DNA of 64,000 nt from PR03 sp964353555 (GCA_964353555.1 CAYGWM010000008.1:1-64000); one strand, 5' to 3'; positions 15,967 through 25,068 are shown, numbered from the stretch's first letter. Notes: generated by a model from the letters alone, not told the origin. Numbers and translations: made by a program.

Positions 15967-17383
15967 CGAGTCCCGACTCGCGTAGCGCGCCGTCGATGAA
16001 GCGTCGCACCTGCGGGTGGAACGGGAAGGTCACATGCGCGCCGGGGTACCAGAGCATCTTCGGATGCTCCCAGTGGCGCCACAGATCGCGCACCTGATCG
16101 GGCGGGACCAGCTGATCGGCGCTCGCGCCGAAGATGTAGCGACGCTCGTGCGCGACCCGCGACTTCAGCACCAGCGGTGAGACGACCTTCTTCAGGTTCA
16201 CCGTCTCGCCGAGCCCAACGCCGGCTTCTTCGGCGAGGCGCAGCGAGTCGGGTGGGCCATGTCGCCACGAGAGCCGCGCGAAGTCGGTTGCCGGGATGCC
16301 GGCGATCGCGCACGCGAGGTGCTCGTCGAAGCACGACAGCAGTGCGGTGCTGTAGCCGCCGAGCGAGAGTCCGAATACGCCGATCTGCGTCGCGCCCTGG
16401 GCGCGGATCCACGACACGAGGCGTCGAAGATCCCAAGCGGTCTGCGCCAGCGCGTGGACGGTGTCGAGCAGGTCGCCGGCGAGGAAGCCGTCGCCCGAGA
16501 GCTTGCGGATCTTGCGCGGGCCGTGCAGCGGAAGGACCGGCAGCACCAGATTCAAGCCGTGCCGGTGGTGCAGCCACTCGGGCCGGAACGCGGCGAAGTC
16601 CACTAGCGGCAAACCCATCTGATAGCCGTGGATGCAGATCAACCACGGCTTATGGCTTTCCGGGCGACGCATCACCCACGCGTGAGCGGTGCGGGGCGGC
16701 ACGTACGACAGATAGCGATCGCGGCCCGGTTCACCGTCGTGCGGTTCGTAGCCGCTCTCGAAGCGCAGATGCTCGAACCCGAGGCCGCGCACGCGACCGG
16801 GTCGCAGATCGACCTCCTCGAGCGGCGGCGGTGTGCGGTGGTAGCTCTCGGGCTTTTCGAGGAAGCCGCGATCGCGGTACAACGCGAGCGCATCGTGGAC
16901 CTCGGCCGCAACGCGCTCGCCGTCGCCGCGCAGCGCGCGCGCCGGCGCGGTCAGCGTCATCTGCGCGAGAATCGCTTCGTCGAGCGCGACTTCGAGAATC
17001 GTGCGCAGACTGCGACCCGGGTCGGGAACGTCCTCCTCGATTTCCTGCACGCGCAGCGCGAGCAAACCCGTTGCGGCGAAGGCCACCACCGAAACCGCGA
17101 TCATCGCCACGGCGCCGAAGAAGCCGAGCCAACTCCATGAGAGCAGTCCGACCGCGACGCCCGCAAACGCGCCGAGCGCGCCGAAGTGCCGCTCGCGCGC
17201 GTCGCCGGGCCAGAGCAGGCTCGACACACCCGACGCCAGCAGCAGAAATCCGGGGATCGCGGCGAGCACCAGCGAGACGACACCGTGCCCGGCCCCGTAC
17301 TCCAGCCAGAGCAGTCCAGCCGCGACCAGCACGATCGCCTCGCGGCGCCAGAAGGGTCGGTCGTCGGGTCGATCGTGGGGCAT
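15959..17383 (-). CDS. Membrane-anchored alpha/beta hydrolase
   Basis: 474 residues from ATG 17383, preceded by AGGAG. Three to four N-terminal hydrophobic helices (REAIVLVAAGLLWLEY, VVSLVLAAIPGFLLLASGVSSLL, HFGALGAFAGVAVGLLSW, FFGAVAMIAVSVVAFAATGLLAL) anchor a C-terminal hydrolase domain. That domain has PWLICIHGYQMG (oxyanion), LPLHGPRK, the nucleophile elbow GVFGLSLGGYSTA, and ASADQLVPPDQVRDLWRHW then YPGAHVTFPF (Asp and His). The layout resembles peptidase-S9-like or abhydrolase-18 proteins. The substrate is unknown. It is divergent from plsB with an 88-bp shared promoter region. Confidence 0.75.
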   Translation of the reverse strand: MPHDRPDDRPFWRREAIVLVAAGLLWLEYGAGHGVVSLVLAAIPGFLLLASGVSSLLWPGDARERHFGALGAFAGVAVGLLSWSWLGFFGAVAMIAVSVVAFAATGLLALRVQEIEEDVPDPGRSLRTILEVALDEAILAQMTLTAPARALRGDGERVAAEVHDALALYRDRGFLEKPESYHRTPPPLEEVDLRPGRVRGLGFEHLRFESGYEPHDGEPGRDRYLSYVPPRTAHAWVMRRPESHKPWLICIHGYQMGLPLVDFAAFRPEWLHHRHGLNLVLPVLPLHGPRKIRKLSGDGFLAGDLLDTVHALAQTAWDLRRLVSWIRAQGATQIGVFGLSLGGYSTALLSCFDEHLACAIAGIPATDFARLSWRHGPPDSLRLAEEAGVGLGETVNLKKVVSPLVLKSRVAHERRYIFGASADQLVPPDQVRDLWRHWEHPKMLWYPGAHVTFPFHPQVRRFIDGALRESGLVS

Positions 17384-17457
17384 CGCAGTCTCCTGTTCGC
17401 GTTGCAGCAAGCCAACGATAACGCGCAAAACGCGGCCGCTCCGTGCCCTTGCCGCGA

Positions 17458-17463
17458 TAGAAT
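17458..17463 (+). promoter_or_regulatory. TAGAAT -10 element of plsB
   Basis: TAGAAT sits 8 bp before ATG 17472 with no ribosome site between, the same geometry as at 9351. It predicts a transcript that starts on or next to the start codon. Confidence 0.4.
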
Positions 17464-17471
17464 GGCCGCCC

Positions 17472-19850
17472 ATGCCCGAGCGACCGTTCGAAGGCGAAGT
17501 CCCCTGGCCCGATGCGCGCGGGCGCCGGCTGGTGTTCCTGCTCGACGCCGCGACCGCGCTCGAGCGGCGCATCCTCGAGAGCTGGATCCACCGCCACGAT
17601 CCGGGGGATACGGTGGCCGACCGCACCGCGATCCCGCCTTCGCGCGGGCGCAAGCGCGGTGCCGGCGGTCTCGACGGGCTCCAGGTCGCCGTCGCGCAGG
17701 GCGACGACCCGCTGCTCGCGCCGCTGCGCGTGGTGTGGCTGCCCCCGAAGCGCCCCGACGGCACCCGCGTCGTGCGGCTGCGCGACGTGCTGCTGCGCGG
17801 CGATCCGTTCGATCCCTCGGCCGGCCGCCAGCGGCTGATCCTGGCGCGCGACCGCGAACGCTGTCGCATCGTGCACGGCGAGCCGGCGCTGCTTTCGCAA
17901 CTGCGCGAGCGGTGGAGCAGCCGAGCCGGCGCGGAGGGCGGCGAGACGACGTCGCTGCCCGATTTCATCTCGCGCCAGGCGCAACTCGCGCTGGAACGCG
18001 CCGAGCGCCGGTTGCGCGGCGCTCGCTACAAGGTGCCGCGGCTGGTGCGCGAGGAGATCCTGGCGCGCCCGTCGTTCCGCGGCGGCATCGCGCGGCTCGC
18101 GCGCAGTCTCGGTCGCAGCGAGGCCGACGTCGCGAAGGAGGCGTCGCGCGATCTCCAGGAGATCGCGGCCGCGCACAACCCGATCACGATCGACCTCGCG
18201 ACGCAGCTCTACCGCTTCATGTACACGCGAGGCTACGACCGCGCGCTGCGCTACGACCAGACGCGCCTCGAGCAGATCGCGGCACTGTCGCAGCGCTACC
18301 CGGTCGTCTTTCTGCCGACGCACCGCTCGAATCTCGATCATCCGTCGCTGCACTGCATGCTGTGGGAGAACGGTCTGCCGCCGAACCACACCGCCGGCGG
18401 CATCAACATGAACTTCTTCCCGCTCGGCCCGCTGTTCCGCCGCGCCGGCGTGTTCTTCATCCGTCGCACCTTCAAGGACGACGAGGTCTACAAGCTCGTG
18501 CTGCACCACTACGTCGATTACCTGGTCGAGAAGCGCTTCTCGCTCGAGTGGTACATCGAAGGCGGTCGCTCGCGTTCCGGAAAACTGCTGCCGCCGAAGT
18601 ACGGCATGCTCGCCTACGTGGTCGACGCCTACCGGCGCGGCAAGAGCGACGACGTCTACCTGATCCCGGTGTCGATCGCGTACGACCAGATCCAGGACGT
18701 CGGCGACTACGTGGCCGAGCAGCGCGGCGCGAAGAAGGAGGCGGAGAGCTTCGGCTGGTTCCTGGGCATCCTGCGGCGTCTGCGGCGCTACGGCGAGATC
18801 CACATCCGCTTCGGCGAGCCGCTCTCGCTCGCGAGCGCGCTCGGTGCGCCGAACCCGAACGCGGAGCCGAATCCCGACGAGGACAACCTGGCGATCCAGA
18901 AACTCGCCTTCGAGGCCTGCGTCCGCATCAACGAAGTGACGCCGGTCAGCACGACCTCGCTGGTGACGCTCGCGCTGCTGGGCGTCGGCGACCAGGCGCT
19001 GTCCCTCGAGGAGATCGTCCGCTCGCTCGAGCGCATCGTCGAGTACGTCGAGCGGAAGAAGCTGCCCACCTTCGGAACCTTCGATCTGCATTCTTCCGAA
19101 GGCGTCGCCGCGGCGCTCGACGAACTGGTGCGCAGCGACGTCGTGAAGCGCTTCGACGAGGGACCCGAGGTCGTCTATCGGATCGCCGACGGCGCGCATC
19201 TGGCGGCAGCGTACTACCGCAACGCGGTGATCCACTTCTTCATCACCGGCGCGATCGCCGAGCTGGCGCTGCTCGGTGTCGCCGACGACGCCACCGATCG
19301 CGTGCAATCGTTCTACGAAGAGGCGCTCGCGCTGCGCGACTTGCTGAAGTTCGAGTTCTTCTTCCCCGATCGCGAGCGATTCCTCGCCGAACTGCGCAGC
19401 GAGGTCGCCTACCACGACCCGGAGTGGGAACAGCGACTCGCCGGCGGCGCCGAGGACGTCTTCGGGCTGGTGCGCCGCTTCCGGCCGCTCTCGTCTCACC
19501 GCGCCGTCCGCCCGTTCCTCGAGTCATACCGCGTGCTCGCCGAAGTGCTGCTGCGCTGGGGCACCGAGAAGGCTGTCGACAAGAAGGGACTGCTCGACCG
19601 TTCCCTCGCGCTCGGCAAGCAGTGGGTGCTGCAGCGACGCCTCCACAACGAAGAGTCGGTTTCGAAGAGCTACTTCGAGACGGCGCTGCGGCTCGCCGAC
19701 AATCGCAAGCTGCTCGGCGCAGGCGGCGCCGAGCCCGCCGCGCTCGACGAGAAGCGCCGCGCCTTCGCAACCGAGCTGGCGAGCGCCGTGCGCCGCATCG
19801 ACGCGGTCGACGCGCTCGCCGCGGCGCGCCGCTCGGGCGTTGCGGACTAG
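17472..19850 (+). CDS. plsB: Glycerol-3-phosphate 1-O-acyltransferase
   Basis: First step of phospholipid synthesis: transfers an acyl group to sn-glycerol-3-phosphate at the inner membrane. 792 residues, the usual PlsB size. Family blocks are present: motif I H284-R-S-N-L-D289 (HX4D), motif II around NMNFFPLGPLFRRAGVFFIRRTF, motif III EWYIEGGRSRSGKLLPPKYGML and motif IV VYLIPVSIAYD. A long C-terminal helical region follows, as in E. coli PlsB. ATG 17472 is chosen because it opens the conserved N-terminus; there is no ribosome site but a TAGAAT lies 8 bp upstream. A large antisense open frame over this gene is a composition artefact. Confidence 0.95.
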   Translation: MPERPFEGEVPWPDARGRRLVFLLDAATALERRILESWIHRHDPGDTVADRTAIPPSRGRKRGAGGLDGLQVAVAQGDDPLLAPLRVVWLPPKRPDGTRVVRLRDVLLRGDPFDPSAGRQRLILARDRERCRIVHGEPALLSQLRERWSSRAGAEGGETTSLPDFISRQAQLALERAERRLRGARYKVPRLVREEILARPSFRGGIARLARSLGRSEADVAKEASRDLQEIAAAHNPITIDLATQLYRFMYTRGYDRALRYDQTRLEQIAALSQRYPVVFLPTHRSNLDHPSLHCMLWENGLPPNHTAGGINMNFFPLGPLFRRAGVFFIRRTFKDDEVYKLVLHHYVDYLVEKRFSLEWYIEGGRSRSGKLLPPKYGMLAYVVDAYRRGKSDDVYLIPVSIAYDQIQDVGDYVAEQRGAKKEAESFGWFLGILRRLRRYGEIHIRFGEPLSLASALGAPNPNAEPNPDEDNLAIQKLAFEACVRINEVTPVSTTSLVTLALLGVGDQALSLEEIVRSLERIVEYVERKKLPTFGTFDLHSSEGVAAALDELVRSDVVKRFDEGPEVVYRIADGAHLAAAYYRNAVIHFFITGAIAELALLGVADDATDRVQSFYEEALALRDLLKFEFFFPDRERFLAELRSEVAYHDPEWEQRLAGGAEDVFGLVRRFRPLSSHRAVRPFLESYRVLAEVLLRWGTEKAVDKKGLLDRSLALGKQWVLQRRLHNEESVSKSYFETALRLADNRKLLGAGGAEPAALDEKRRAFATELASAVRRIDAVDALAAARRSGVAD

Positions 19851-19860
19851 GCCAGCGCGC

Positions 19861-20667
19861 ATGGCGGCTTCCGAGACTCAGTCCGCGGCGCGGGGCCTCG
19901 CCGTCTCCGTGCGCGGCGCGCGGCGCGTCTTCCGCAGCGCGGGCGAAGCCGACGTGGTCGCCGTCGATGGCATCGATCTCGCGATCGCGGCCGGCGAGTT
20001 CGTCGCGATGCTCGGGCCCTCGGGCTGTGGCAAATCGACACTGCTCCGAATGATCGCCGGGCTCGACCGGCTCGATGCGGGTCAGATCGAGTTCGGGGAC
20101 GGCGGCGGCGACGCGCCGAAGAACGCGCTCGCGTACGTGTTCCAGGACGCGCACCTGTTGCCGTGGCGGAACGTGCAAGACAACGTCGCGCTGCCGCTCG
20201 AACTGCAACGGCGCGGCGCCGGCGAGCGACGCGACGCCGCGGAACGCGCGATCGCGCTGGTCGGTCTGACCGACGCCGCGCGCCGGCATCCGGCGCAGCT
20301 CTCGGGCGGGATGCGGATGCGCGTGTCGCTGGCGCGCGCGCTGGTGACCGAGCCGCGGCTGCTGCTGCTCGACGAGCCGTTCGCCGCGCTCGACGAGATC
20401 ACCCGGCAGGATCTCGACGACCAGCTCCGCGCGCTGTGGGCCGCGACCGGCACGACGGTGCTCTTCGTCACGCACTCGATCGCCGAAGCCGCGTTCCTGG
20501 CCGAGCGCGCCGTGGTACTCACGCGGCGGCCCGCGCGCGTCGTGCTCGAGCACGCGCTCGACCTGCCCGCGCAACGCGACGCAGCGCTGCGCGGCGACGC
20601 CCGTTTCGCCCGCGAGACCGGAGTCCTCTACGAAGCGCTGCGACGCGGCAACGAGGACGCGGCGTGA
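19861..20667 (+). CDS. ABC transporter ATP-binding protein, ThiZ-like
   Basis: 268 residues. Walker A GPSGCGKST, Q-loop FQDAHLLPWRNVQDNV, signature LSGGMRMRVSLARAL, Walker B LLLLDEPFAALDE and switch TVLFVTHSIAEAAFLAERAVVL. The LLPWRNV Q-loop and the short C-terminus place it in the SsuB/TauB/ThiZ group. ATG 19861 follows the plsB stop by 10 bp. Its stop overlaps the permease GTG (GTGA, 20664-20667). The three genes 19861-22438 form one importer operon. The binding protein points to a pyrimidine (thiamine-precursor) substrate. Confidence 0.9.
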   Translation: MAASETQSAARGLAVSVRGARRVFRSAGEADVVAVDGIDLAIAAGEFVAMLGPSGCGKSTLLRMIAGLDRLDAGQIEFGDGGGDAPKNALAYVFQDAHLLPWRNVQDNVALPLELQRRGAGERRDAAERAIALVGLTDAARRHPAQLSGGMRMRVSLARALVTEPRLLLLDEPFAALDEITRQDLDDQLRALWAATGTTVLFVTHSIAEAAFLAERAVVLTRRPARVVLEHALDLPAQRDAALRGDARFARETGVLYEALRRGNEDAA

Positions 20668-21431
20668 GGCATCGTTTCGTCGAGAATGTGCTGCCGCCCG
20701 CGGCGACCTTCGTGCTGACCACCGCGGCTGCGGAGTTCGGGATTCGCGCGGCGGGCATCTCGCCGCTGCTGTTGCCGACACCGTCCGCCGTCGCACGCGC
20801 CGCATTGCAACATTCCTCGACGCTGCTGCCGGCGCTCGCGATGACGGCGCGGGCGGTGGTGATCGGCCTTGCGCTGTCGATTGTGGTGGGGCTGCTCGTC
20901 GCGATCGCGCTCTCGACGTCGCGCTGGGTGGAACGCGCCTTCTATCCGTACGCGATCTTCTTCCAGATCGTGCCGATCGTCGCGATCGCGCCGTTGCTGG
21001 TGATCTGGTTCGGTTACGGCGTGCGCGCGGTGGTCGCGGCGGCCTTCATCGTATCGGTGTTCCCGGTGATCGCGAACTCGCTTGCCGGCCTTCTTTCGGT
21101 CGATCCCGCGCTGCGCGACCTGTTCCGCCTCTACGGCGCGAGCCGCGCCGCGACGCTCTGGAAGTTGTCGCTGCCGTGGGCGCTGCCGAACGTGCTGACC
21201 GGCTTGCGCATCGCAGCGGGACTCGCGGTGATCGGCGCGATCGTCGGCGAGTTCGTCGGCGGCGGCGGGCTCGGGGTCGTGGTACTCGAAGCGATGCGGC
21301 AGCAACGCACCGACCTGGTCTTCGCCGCGGTCTTGCACGCCGCCGCGCTCGGCCTCGCACTGTTCGCGGCGGTGAATGCAACCAGCCATTTCGCACTGCG
21401 CCGCTGGCACAGCCAGGAGAATGACGCGTGA
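20664..21431 (+). CDS. ABC transporter permease, ThiX-like
   Basis: 255 residues, about six transmembrane helices. It has the BPD_transp_1 fold: MTARAVVIGLALSIVVGLLVAIAL, and the EAA-loop region RDLFRLYGASRAATLWKLSLPWALPNVLTGLRIAAGLAVIGAIVGEF, which contacts the ATPase. The GTG start overlaps the ATPase stop, and the stop overlaps the binding-protein GTG (21428-21431). It belongs to the SsuC/TauC/ThiX permease group. Confidence 0.9.
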   Translation: MRHRFVENVLPPAATFVLTTAAAEFGIRAAGISPLLLPTPSAVARAALQHSSTLLPALAMTARAVVIGLALSIVVGLLVAIALSTSRWVERAFYPYAIFFQIVPIVAIAPLLVIWFGYGVRAVVAAAFIVSVFPVIANSLAGLLSVDPALRDLFRLYGASRAATLWKLSLPWALPNVLTGLRIAAGLAVIGAIVGEFVGGGGLGVVVLEAMRQQRTDLVFAAVLHAAALGLALFAAVNATSHFALRRWHSQENDA

Positions 21432-22438
21432 GACGATTCGAAGCATCGAAGATCGTGCTGGCGCTCGGGGCCATCGTGCTGTTCGGGGCGGTCGCGTGCG
21501 GCGGCGAAGACGCGGCGAAGCGGGCGGCGGCGGGCAAGGTCGCCATCGCGCTCAACTGGAAGCCGGAACCCGAGTTCGGCGGTCTCTACGAGGCGCAGCG
21601 AACGGACGCGTTCACGAAGCGCGGATTCGACCTCGAGATCACCGGCGGTCCCGGTGCGCCGGTCGTGCAGATGGTCGAGGCGGGCAAGGTGGAGTTCGGC
21701 ATCGCAGCGGCAGACGAGGTCATGCTCGCGCGCGACCGCGGCACCGACATCGTCGCCGTCTTCGCCACCTACCAGACCAATCCACAGGGCATCATGGTGC
21801 ACGCCTCGCGCGGCTTGCAATCGCTGCCCGACGTGTTCGCCGCCGGCGGTACGCTCGCCGTCGAACCCGGTGTCGCGTACGTGAAGTTCTTCGAGAAGCA
21901 CTTCGATCTCGCGAAGATGAAGATCGTCCCGTACGGCTACAGCATCGCGCCGTTCCTGAACGACAAGGAGATGGCGCAGCAGGTCTTCGTGACGGCCGAG
22001 CCGATCGCCGCGCGCCGCCAGGGCGCCGACCCGCAGGTGTTCCTGATCGCGGAGTCCGGCTTCAACCCGTACGCGGCGGTCGTGATCACGACCGGCGCCC
22101 GCGCGCGCGGCGAAACCAAGCGCGTCGCCGACTTCGTGGCCGCGCTGCGCGAAGGTTGGCGTGGCTACCTAGACGATCCCAGCCAGGCGAACGCGCAGAT
22201 GGGCGCGCTCAACAAGGAGATGGACGGCGAGACCTTCCGGCTCGGCGCCGAAGCGCAGAAGCCGCTGATCGAGGACGCATTCACCAAGCAGCACGGGATC
22301 GGCGCGATGTCGCTCGAACGCTGGACGAAGCTCGGCGAGCAGCTCCGAGAACTCGGCTTGATCGACCAACCCGCGAAGCCGGAGCAGTGCTTCGCGAACG
22401 TCGGCGCTCCCGACAGCGCTCCGCCGGAGTCGCGCTGA
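21428..22438 (+). CDS. NMT1/THI5-like substrate-binding lipoprotein, ThiY-like
   Basis: 336 residues. The N-terminal signal ends ALGAIVLFGAVACGG, a plausible lipobox with the lipidated Cys after AVA, so it is anchored in the periplasm. The mature start VAIALNWKPEPEFGGLYEAQ matches the ThiY/NMT1 hallmark (LNW.PEPEhgG.Y.A). It continues with KRGFDLEITGGPGAPVVQMVEAGKVEFGIAAADEVMLARDRG. These proteins bind formyl-aminopyrimidine or related thiamine-pyrimidine precursors, or riboflavin-like compounds. Assignment to pyrimidine uptake is therefore a family inference; no thiamine enzymes or TPP riboswitch lie nearby. Confidence 0.82.
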   Translation: MRRFEASKIVLALGAIVLFGAVACGGEDAAKRAAAGKVAIALNWKPEPEFGGLYEAQRTDAFTKRGFDLEITGGPGAPVVQMVEAGKVEFGIAAADEVMLARDRGTDIVAVFATYQTNPQGIMVHASRGLQSLPDVFAAGGTLAVEPGVAYVKFFEKHFDLAKMKIVPYGYSIAPFLNDKEMAQQVFVTAEPIAARRQGADPQVFLIAESGFNPYAAVVITTGARARGETKRVADFVAALREGWRGYLDDPSQANAQMGALNKEMDGETFRLGAEAQKPLIEDAFTKQHGIGAMSLERWTKLGEQLRELGLIDQPAKPEQCFANVGAPDSAPPESR

Positions 22439-22441
22439 CGT

Positions 22442-22930
22442 TCAGCGGGCGCCGCCGCTTCGCGACGTCACCTGGAACAACCACGCGTCGCCTGGCGGTC
22501 GGCTCGGGTACTTGCGCGACGCGACGTCGCGGACCGTCGCGACGGAGAGGGGATCCTCGACCTTCGCGAGCGTGACGGGATAGAGCTTGCCGTCGATACG
22601 AAGCGTCGCGCGCCCGTCCTCGAGCGCCTTGCGGTGCCAGGTCTTGCCGGGCGGGTACTCGGTCGAGGCAGGGATGTACGCCTTGCCGTCGGACACGAGG
22701 ATCCACGTGGTGCGCGACTGCGACTGCGATGCGAGTTGCAGCGCGATCTCCGGCACGTCCTTCGCAAAGCTCCAGTCGGCGACCGGCTCGCTGACGAGCA
22801 CACCATTCACGAGCGCGCCGCCGGGAATCGGCCCGAGCGGGCCGTCGAGGAATCGCGCGCCGAAGAACCCAACGACGATCAGCAGAGCCAGGCCGACAAC
22901 GACTCGAATGATCCAACGCAGGACCGTCAT
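22442..22930 (-). CDS. Conserved small membrane-anchored protein, possible split-barrel fold
   Basis: 162 residues from ATG 22930, with GAGGG upstream. One N-terminal transmembrane helix (LRWIIRVVVGLALLIVVGFFGARFL) is followed by a domain with the run TTWILVSDGKAYIPASTEYPPGKTWHRKAL, then ATLRIDGKLYPVTLAKVEDP. Alternating strands and the WxxxSDGKxY and K.W patterns recall DUF2255-like or deazaflavin-nitroreductase-like split barrels, but I cannot name it firmly. It faces the ThiY-like gene tail to tail, 3 bp apart. Confidence 0.6.
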   Translation of the reverse strand: MTVLRWIIRVVVGLALLIVVGFFGARFLDGPLGPIPGGALVNGVLVSEPVADWSFAKDVPEIALQLASQSQSRTTWILVSDGKAYIPASTEYPPGKTWHRKALEDGRATLRIDGKLYPVTLAKVEDPLSVATVRDVASRKYPSRPPGDAWLFQVTSRSGGAR

Positions 22931-22993
22931 CTCGGAACCCTCCGTTGCGGGGCGTCCCCGCATGGTGACAGCGAAGCGGCAACGCGAACGGCT

Positions 22994-24843
22994 TCAGCAG
23001 CCGCCGCGCAGCAGTCGGCCGGCGAGCTCGCCGGTGTGGATCCCGTGTTCCATGAAGACGCGGCCGTTGACGATCGTCGCGTCGTAGCCGAAGGCGCCCT
23101 GGCGGAAGCGGCCCGCGCCGTGCGGGAAGTCGTGGACGTACTCGGGAACCGGAAGCCCGAGCGCAGCGAAGTCGATCACGTTCAGATCGGCAAACGCGCC
23201 GGCGCAGAGCGCGCCGCGCTCCGCGATGCCGAAGGTCTGCGCGGTGTCGGTGGTGATCCGGCGCACGGCTTCTTCGACCGTCAGCGCACCGCGCTCGCGC
23301 GCCCAGTAGCTGAGCAGATAGGTCGGCGCGCTTGCGTCCATCGTCAGACCGCAATGCGCGCCCGCGTCGCCGAGGCCCATCATCACGACCGGCTCGGCCA
23401 GCATCGCGCCGACGGCCGCCGCGTCCTGATTCAGGATCGGCATCGAGAACAGCAGCCGGCCTTCGGTCTCGAGCGCGAGGTCGATGAAGGCTTCGACCGG
23501 CGTGACACCGCGCCGGTCCGCGATCGCGACCAGATTGTCTTCGGGCCGAGCGTCGTAGCGCGCACGACCGTCCGGCCCGTTCAGCAGGTAGAAGGCGTCG
23601 AGCCCGGCGCGGTCGCCCTTCGCCTCGGCGACGAGCGCAGCGCGCCGCGCCGGGTCGCGCAGCGCGGCGAGTCGCTCTTCTAGCGACAGCTCGTGCAGCG
23701 CGCGCCAGCCGGCGTGCCGGTCGAACGGCGTGCGGTGCGCGATACCGGTGAGCAATCCAATGCAGCGCGGCGACGTCTGGGGCCGCAGCTGCGCACCGTG
23801 TGCATTCGCCTGCTCGGCAAGCTCGACGGCGCGCCGCCAGTGATCGCCCATCGTTCGCACCTGGGTCAGATTGAAGGTGAGCGGACGACCCGAGCGAACG
23901 CTGACCTCGCGCATCCAGGCGAGTTCGCTCTCGACGCGCGGCAACGCCGACCCCTCGCCGTCGAAGCGCGGAGCCACCTCGAAGATGCCGCGGCCATGAC
24001 GCCTCATCACGTCGGCCACGGCGAGCAGCTCTTCGCGCTCGGCGAAGGTTCCCGGCACATGGCGGCCGTCGGGCACCGTGTGGCGCAGCGTGCGCGACGA
24101 CGAGAAGCCGAGCGCACCGGCCGTGAAGGCTTCGTCCACGCTCGCAGTGATCTGCGCGAGCTCGTCCGCGGTCGGCACCGCTTCGGGATCGAGGCTGCGC
24201 TCGCCCATCGCGTAGTACCGGACCGCGCCGTGGCCGACCATGCCGCCGACGTTCACACCAAGAGGTGTGCTTCCGAGCCAGCCGAGGAATTCGCCGTAGC
24301 TTTCCCAGTTCCACGGGATGCCGTCTAGAATGCTCTGGGCGGGGATGTCCTCGACCGACTCCATCATCTCGGCGAGCCAGGCGTGATCGGCACGCTTCAC
24401 CGGCGCGAAGGTGACGCCGCAGTTGCCGATCACCACGGTCGTGACGCCCTGCCAACACGAAGAGGTGGCGAGCGGATCCCAGCCGAGCTGGGCGTCGAGG
24501 TGGGTGTGGATGTCGACGAAGCCNNNNNNNNNNNNNNNNNNNNNNNNNNNNNNNNNNNNNNNNNNNNNNNNNNNNNNNNNNNNNNNNNNNNNNNNNNNNN
24601 NNNNNNNNNNNNNNNNNNNNNNNCGAGCGGATCCCAGCCGAGCTGGGCGTCGAGGTGGGTGTGGATGTCGACGAAGCCGGGCGTGACGAGGCGCCCCGAC
24701 GCGTCGATCTCGCGCGCGCCGCGCCCGGCGACGCGACCCACCCCGGTGATGCGATCGCCGTCGACCGCTACGTCGGCTGCGAAGCCGGGCCGCCCGGTCC
24801 CGTCGACGATCTGGCCGTTCCGGATCACGAGGTCGTGTGCCAT
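22994..24843 (-). CDS. N-acyl-D-amino-acid deacylase / D-aminoacylase-family amidohydrolase, split by a false gap
   Basis: Metal-dependent amidohydrolase. N-terminal MAHDLVIRNGQIVDGTGRPG, metal site TPGFVDIHTHLDAQLGWDPL, then GVTTVVIGNCGVTFAPV, SSSRTLRH, the catalytic-Asp region VMMGLGDAGAHCGL and a C-terminal beta sandwich (ADLNVIDFAALGLPVPEYVHDFP). This is the AAEA/N-acyl-D-amino-acid deacylase subgroup. The sequence is interrupted by 100 Ns flanked by two identical 55-bp copies. Removing the Ns and one copy leaves 1,695 bp, exactly 565 codons in one frame, and joins WDPL to ATSSCWQGVTTVVIGNCG, a perfect family match. The true protein is therefore 564 residues and intact. Confidence 0.92.
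24469..24523. repeat. 55-bp assembly duplication, left copy
   Basis: These 55 bp, starting CGAGCGGATCCCAGCCGAGC, recur identically at 24624-24678 on the other side of the gap. The two copies are the overlapping ends of two contigs that were not merged; 55 equals a standard maximum k-mer size. Confidence 0.9.
24524..24623. other. Spurious assembly gap (100 N)
   Basis: 100 Ns placed between two contig ends that overlap by 55 bp. The amidohydrolase frame shows that no sequence is missing here. Confidence 0.92.
24624..24678. repeat. 55-bp assembly duplication, right copy
   Basis: Identical to 24469-24523. It should be collapsed with it when the gap is removed. Confidence 0.9.
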
Positions 24844-24888
24844 GGAAACGGATCCTACAGGTGACGATGCGGCGCTGCGATGAGCCCT

Positions 24889-24932
24889 CCGAACGGGACG
24901 TGGAGGGGGAACGACGCGATGCGCTCGGCGAA
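24889..24932 (-). pseudogene. Possible vestige of an enolase-superfamily gene 5' end
   Basis: On the minus strand this stretch can be read ERIASFPLHVPFGG. The start of the intact enolase-superfamily gene at 34241-35419 reads ERIELFPLHVPFRA. Over 44 bp the two loci match at about 33 positions by my hand alignment (24889-24932 against 35361-35404), in the same orientation relative to the reading frame. The frame then stops at 24855. No other part of an enolase is present. It could be the remnant of a deleted gene that once stood upstream of the deacylase; chance similarity is not excluded. Confidence 0.35.
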
Positions 24933-25019
24933 GGCTCTCTTCGTCACTGCGCCCGATGATTTCCAGCGTTCCGACGATCCAGCTTGCTCACCCGAGTACC
25001 CGCTCTCGGCGCGGCGGCG

Positions 25020-25048
25020 TTGTAATTCGGTTCGAGAGTCGATACATC
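25020..25048 (+). promoter_or_regulatory. Weak candidate promoter of pspA
   Basis: TTGTAA (25020-25025) and TACATC (25043-25048) are 17 bp apart, 21 bp upstream of pspA. The match to sigma70 is poor. I see no sigma54-type GG-N10-GC element or PspF-style site here, unlike classical psp operons. Confidence 0.25.
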
Positions 25049-25068
25049 GAGGGGCAGGGGGACGTCGC

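Noticed and set aside
16731..19499. Long open frame of 922 codons antisense to plsB
   Set aside because: Composition is Arg/Ala/Glu-rich shadow coding typical of GC-rich DNA. The plus-strand plsB has all family motifs.
17186..20053. 955-codon plus-strand frame overlapping plsB in another frame
   Set aside because: Arg/Ala/Pro-rich shadow frame, low complexity, and conflicts with plsB and the ABC ATPase.
19861..22438. TPP riboswitch expected before a ThiXYZ-like operon
   Set aside because: Only 10 bp separate plsB from the ATPase gene and no thi-box-like sequence is visible.
24469..24678. True 55-bp tandem duplication or mobile element at the gap
   Set aside because: Both copies fall in one conserved coding segment and removal restores the frame, so this is an assembly artefact.
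24880..25068. N-terminal extension of PspA from ATG 24880
   Set aside because: The extension is unlike any PspA. A ribosome site precedes ATG 25069, where the conserved amphipathic helix starts.
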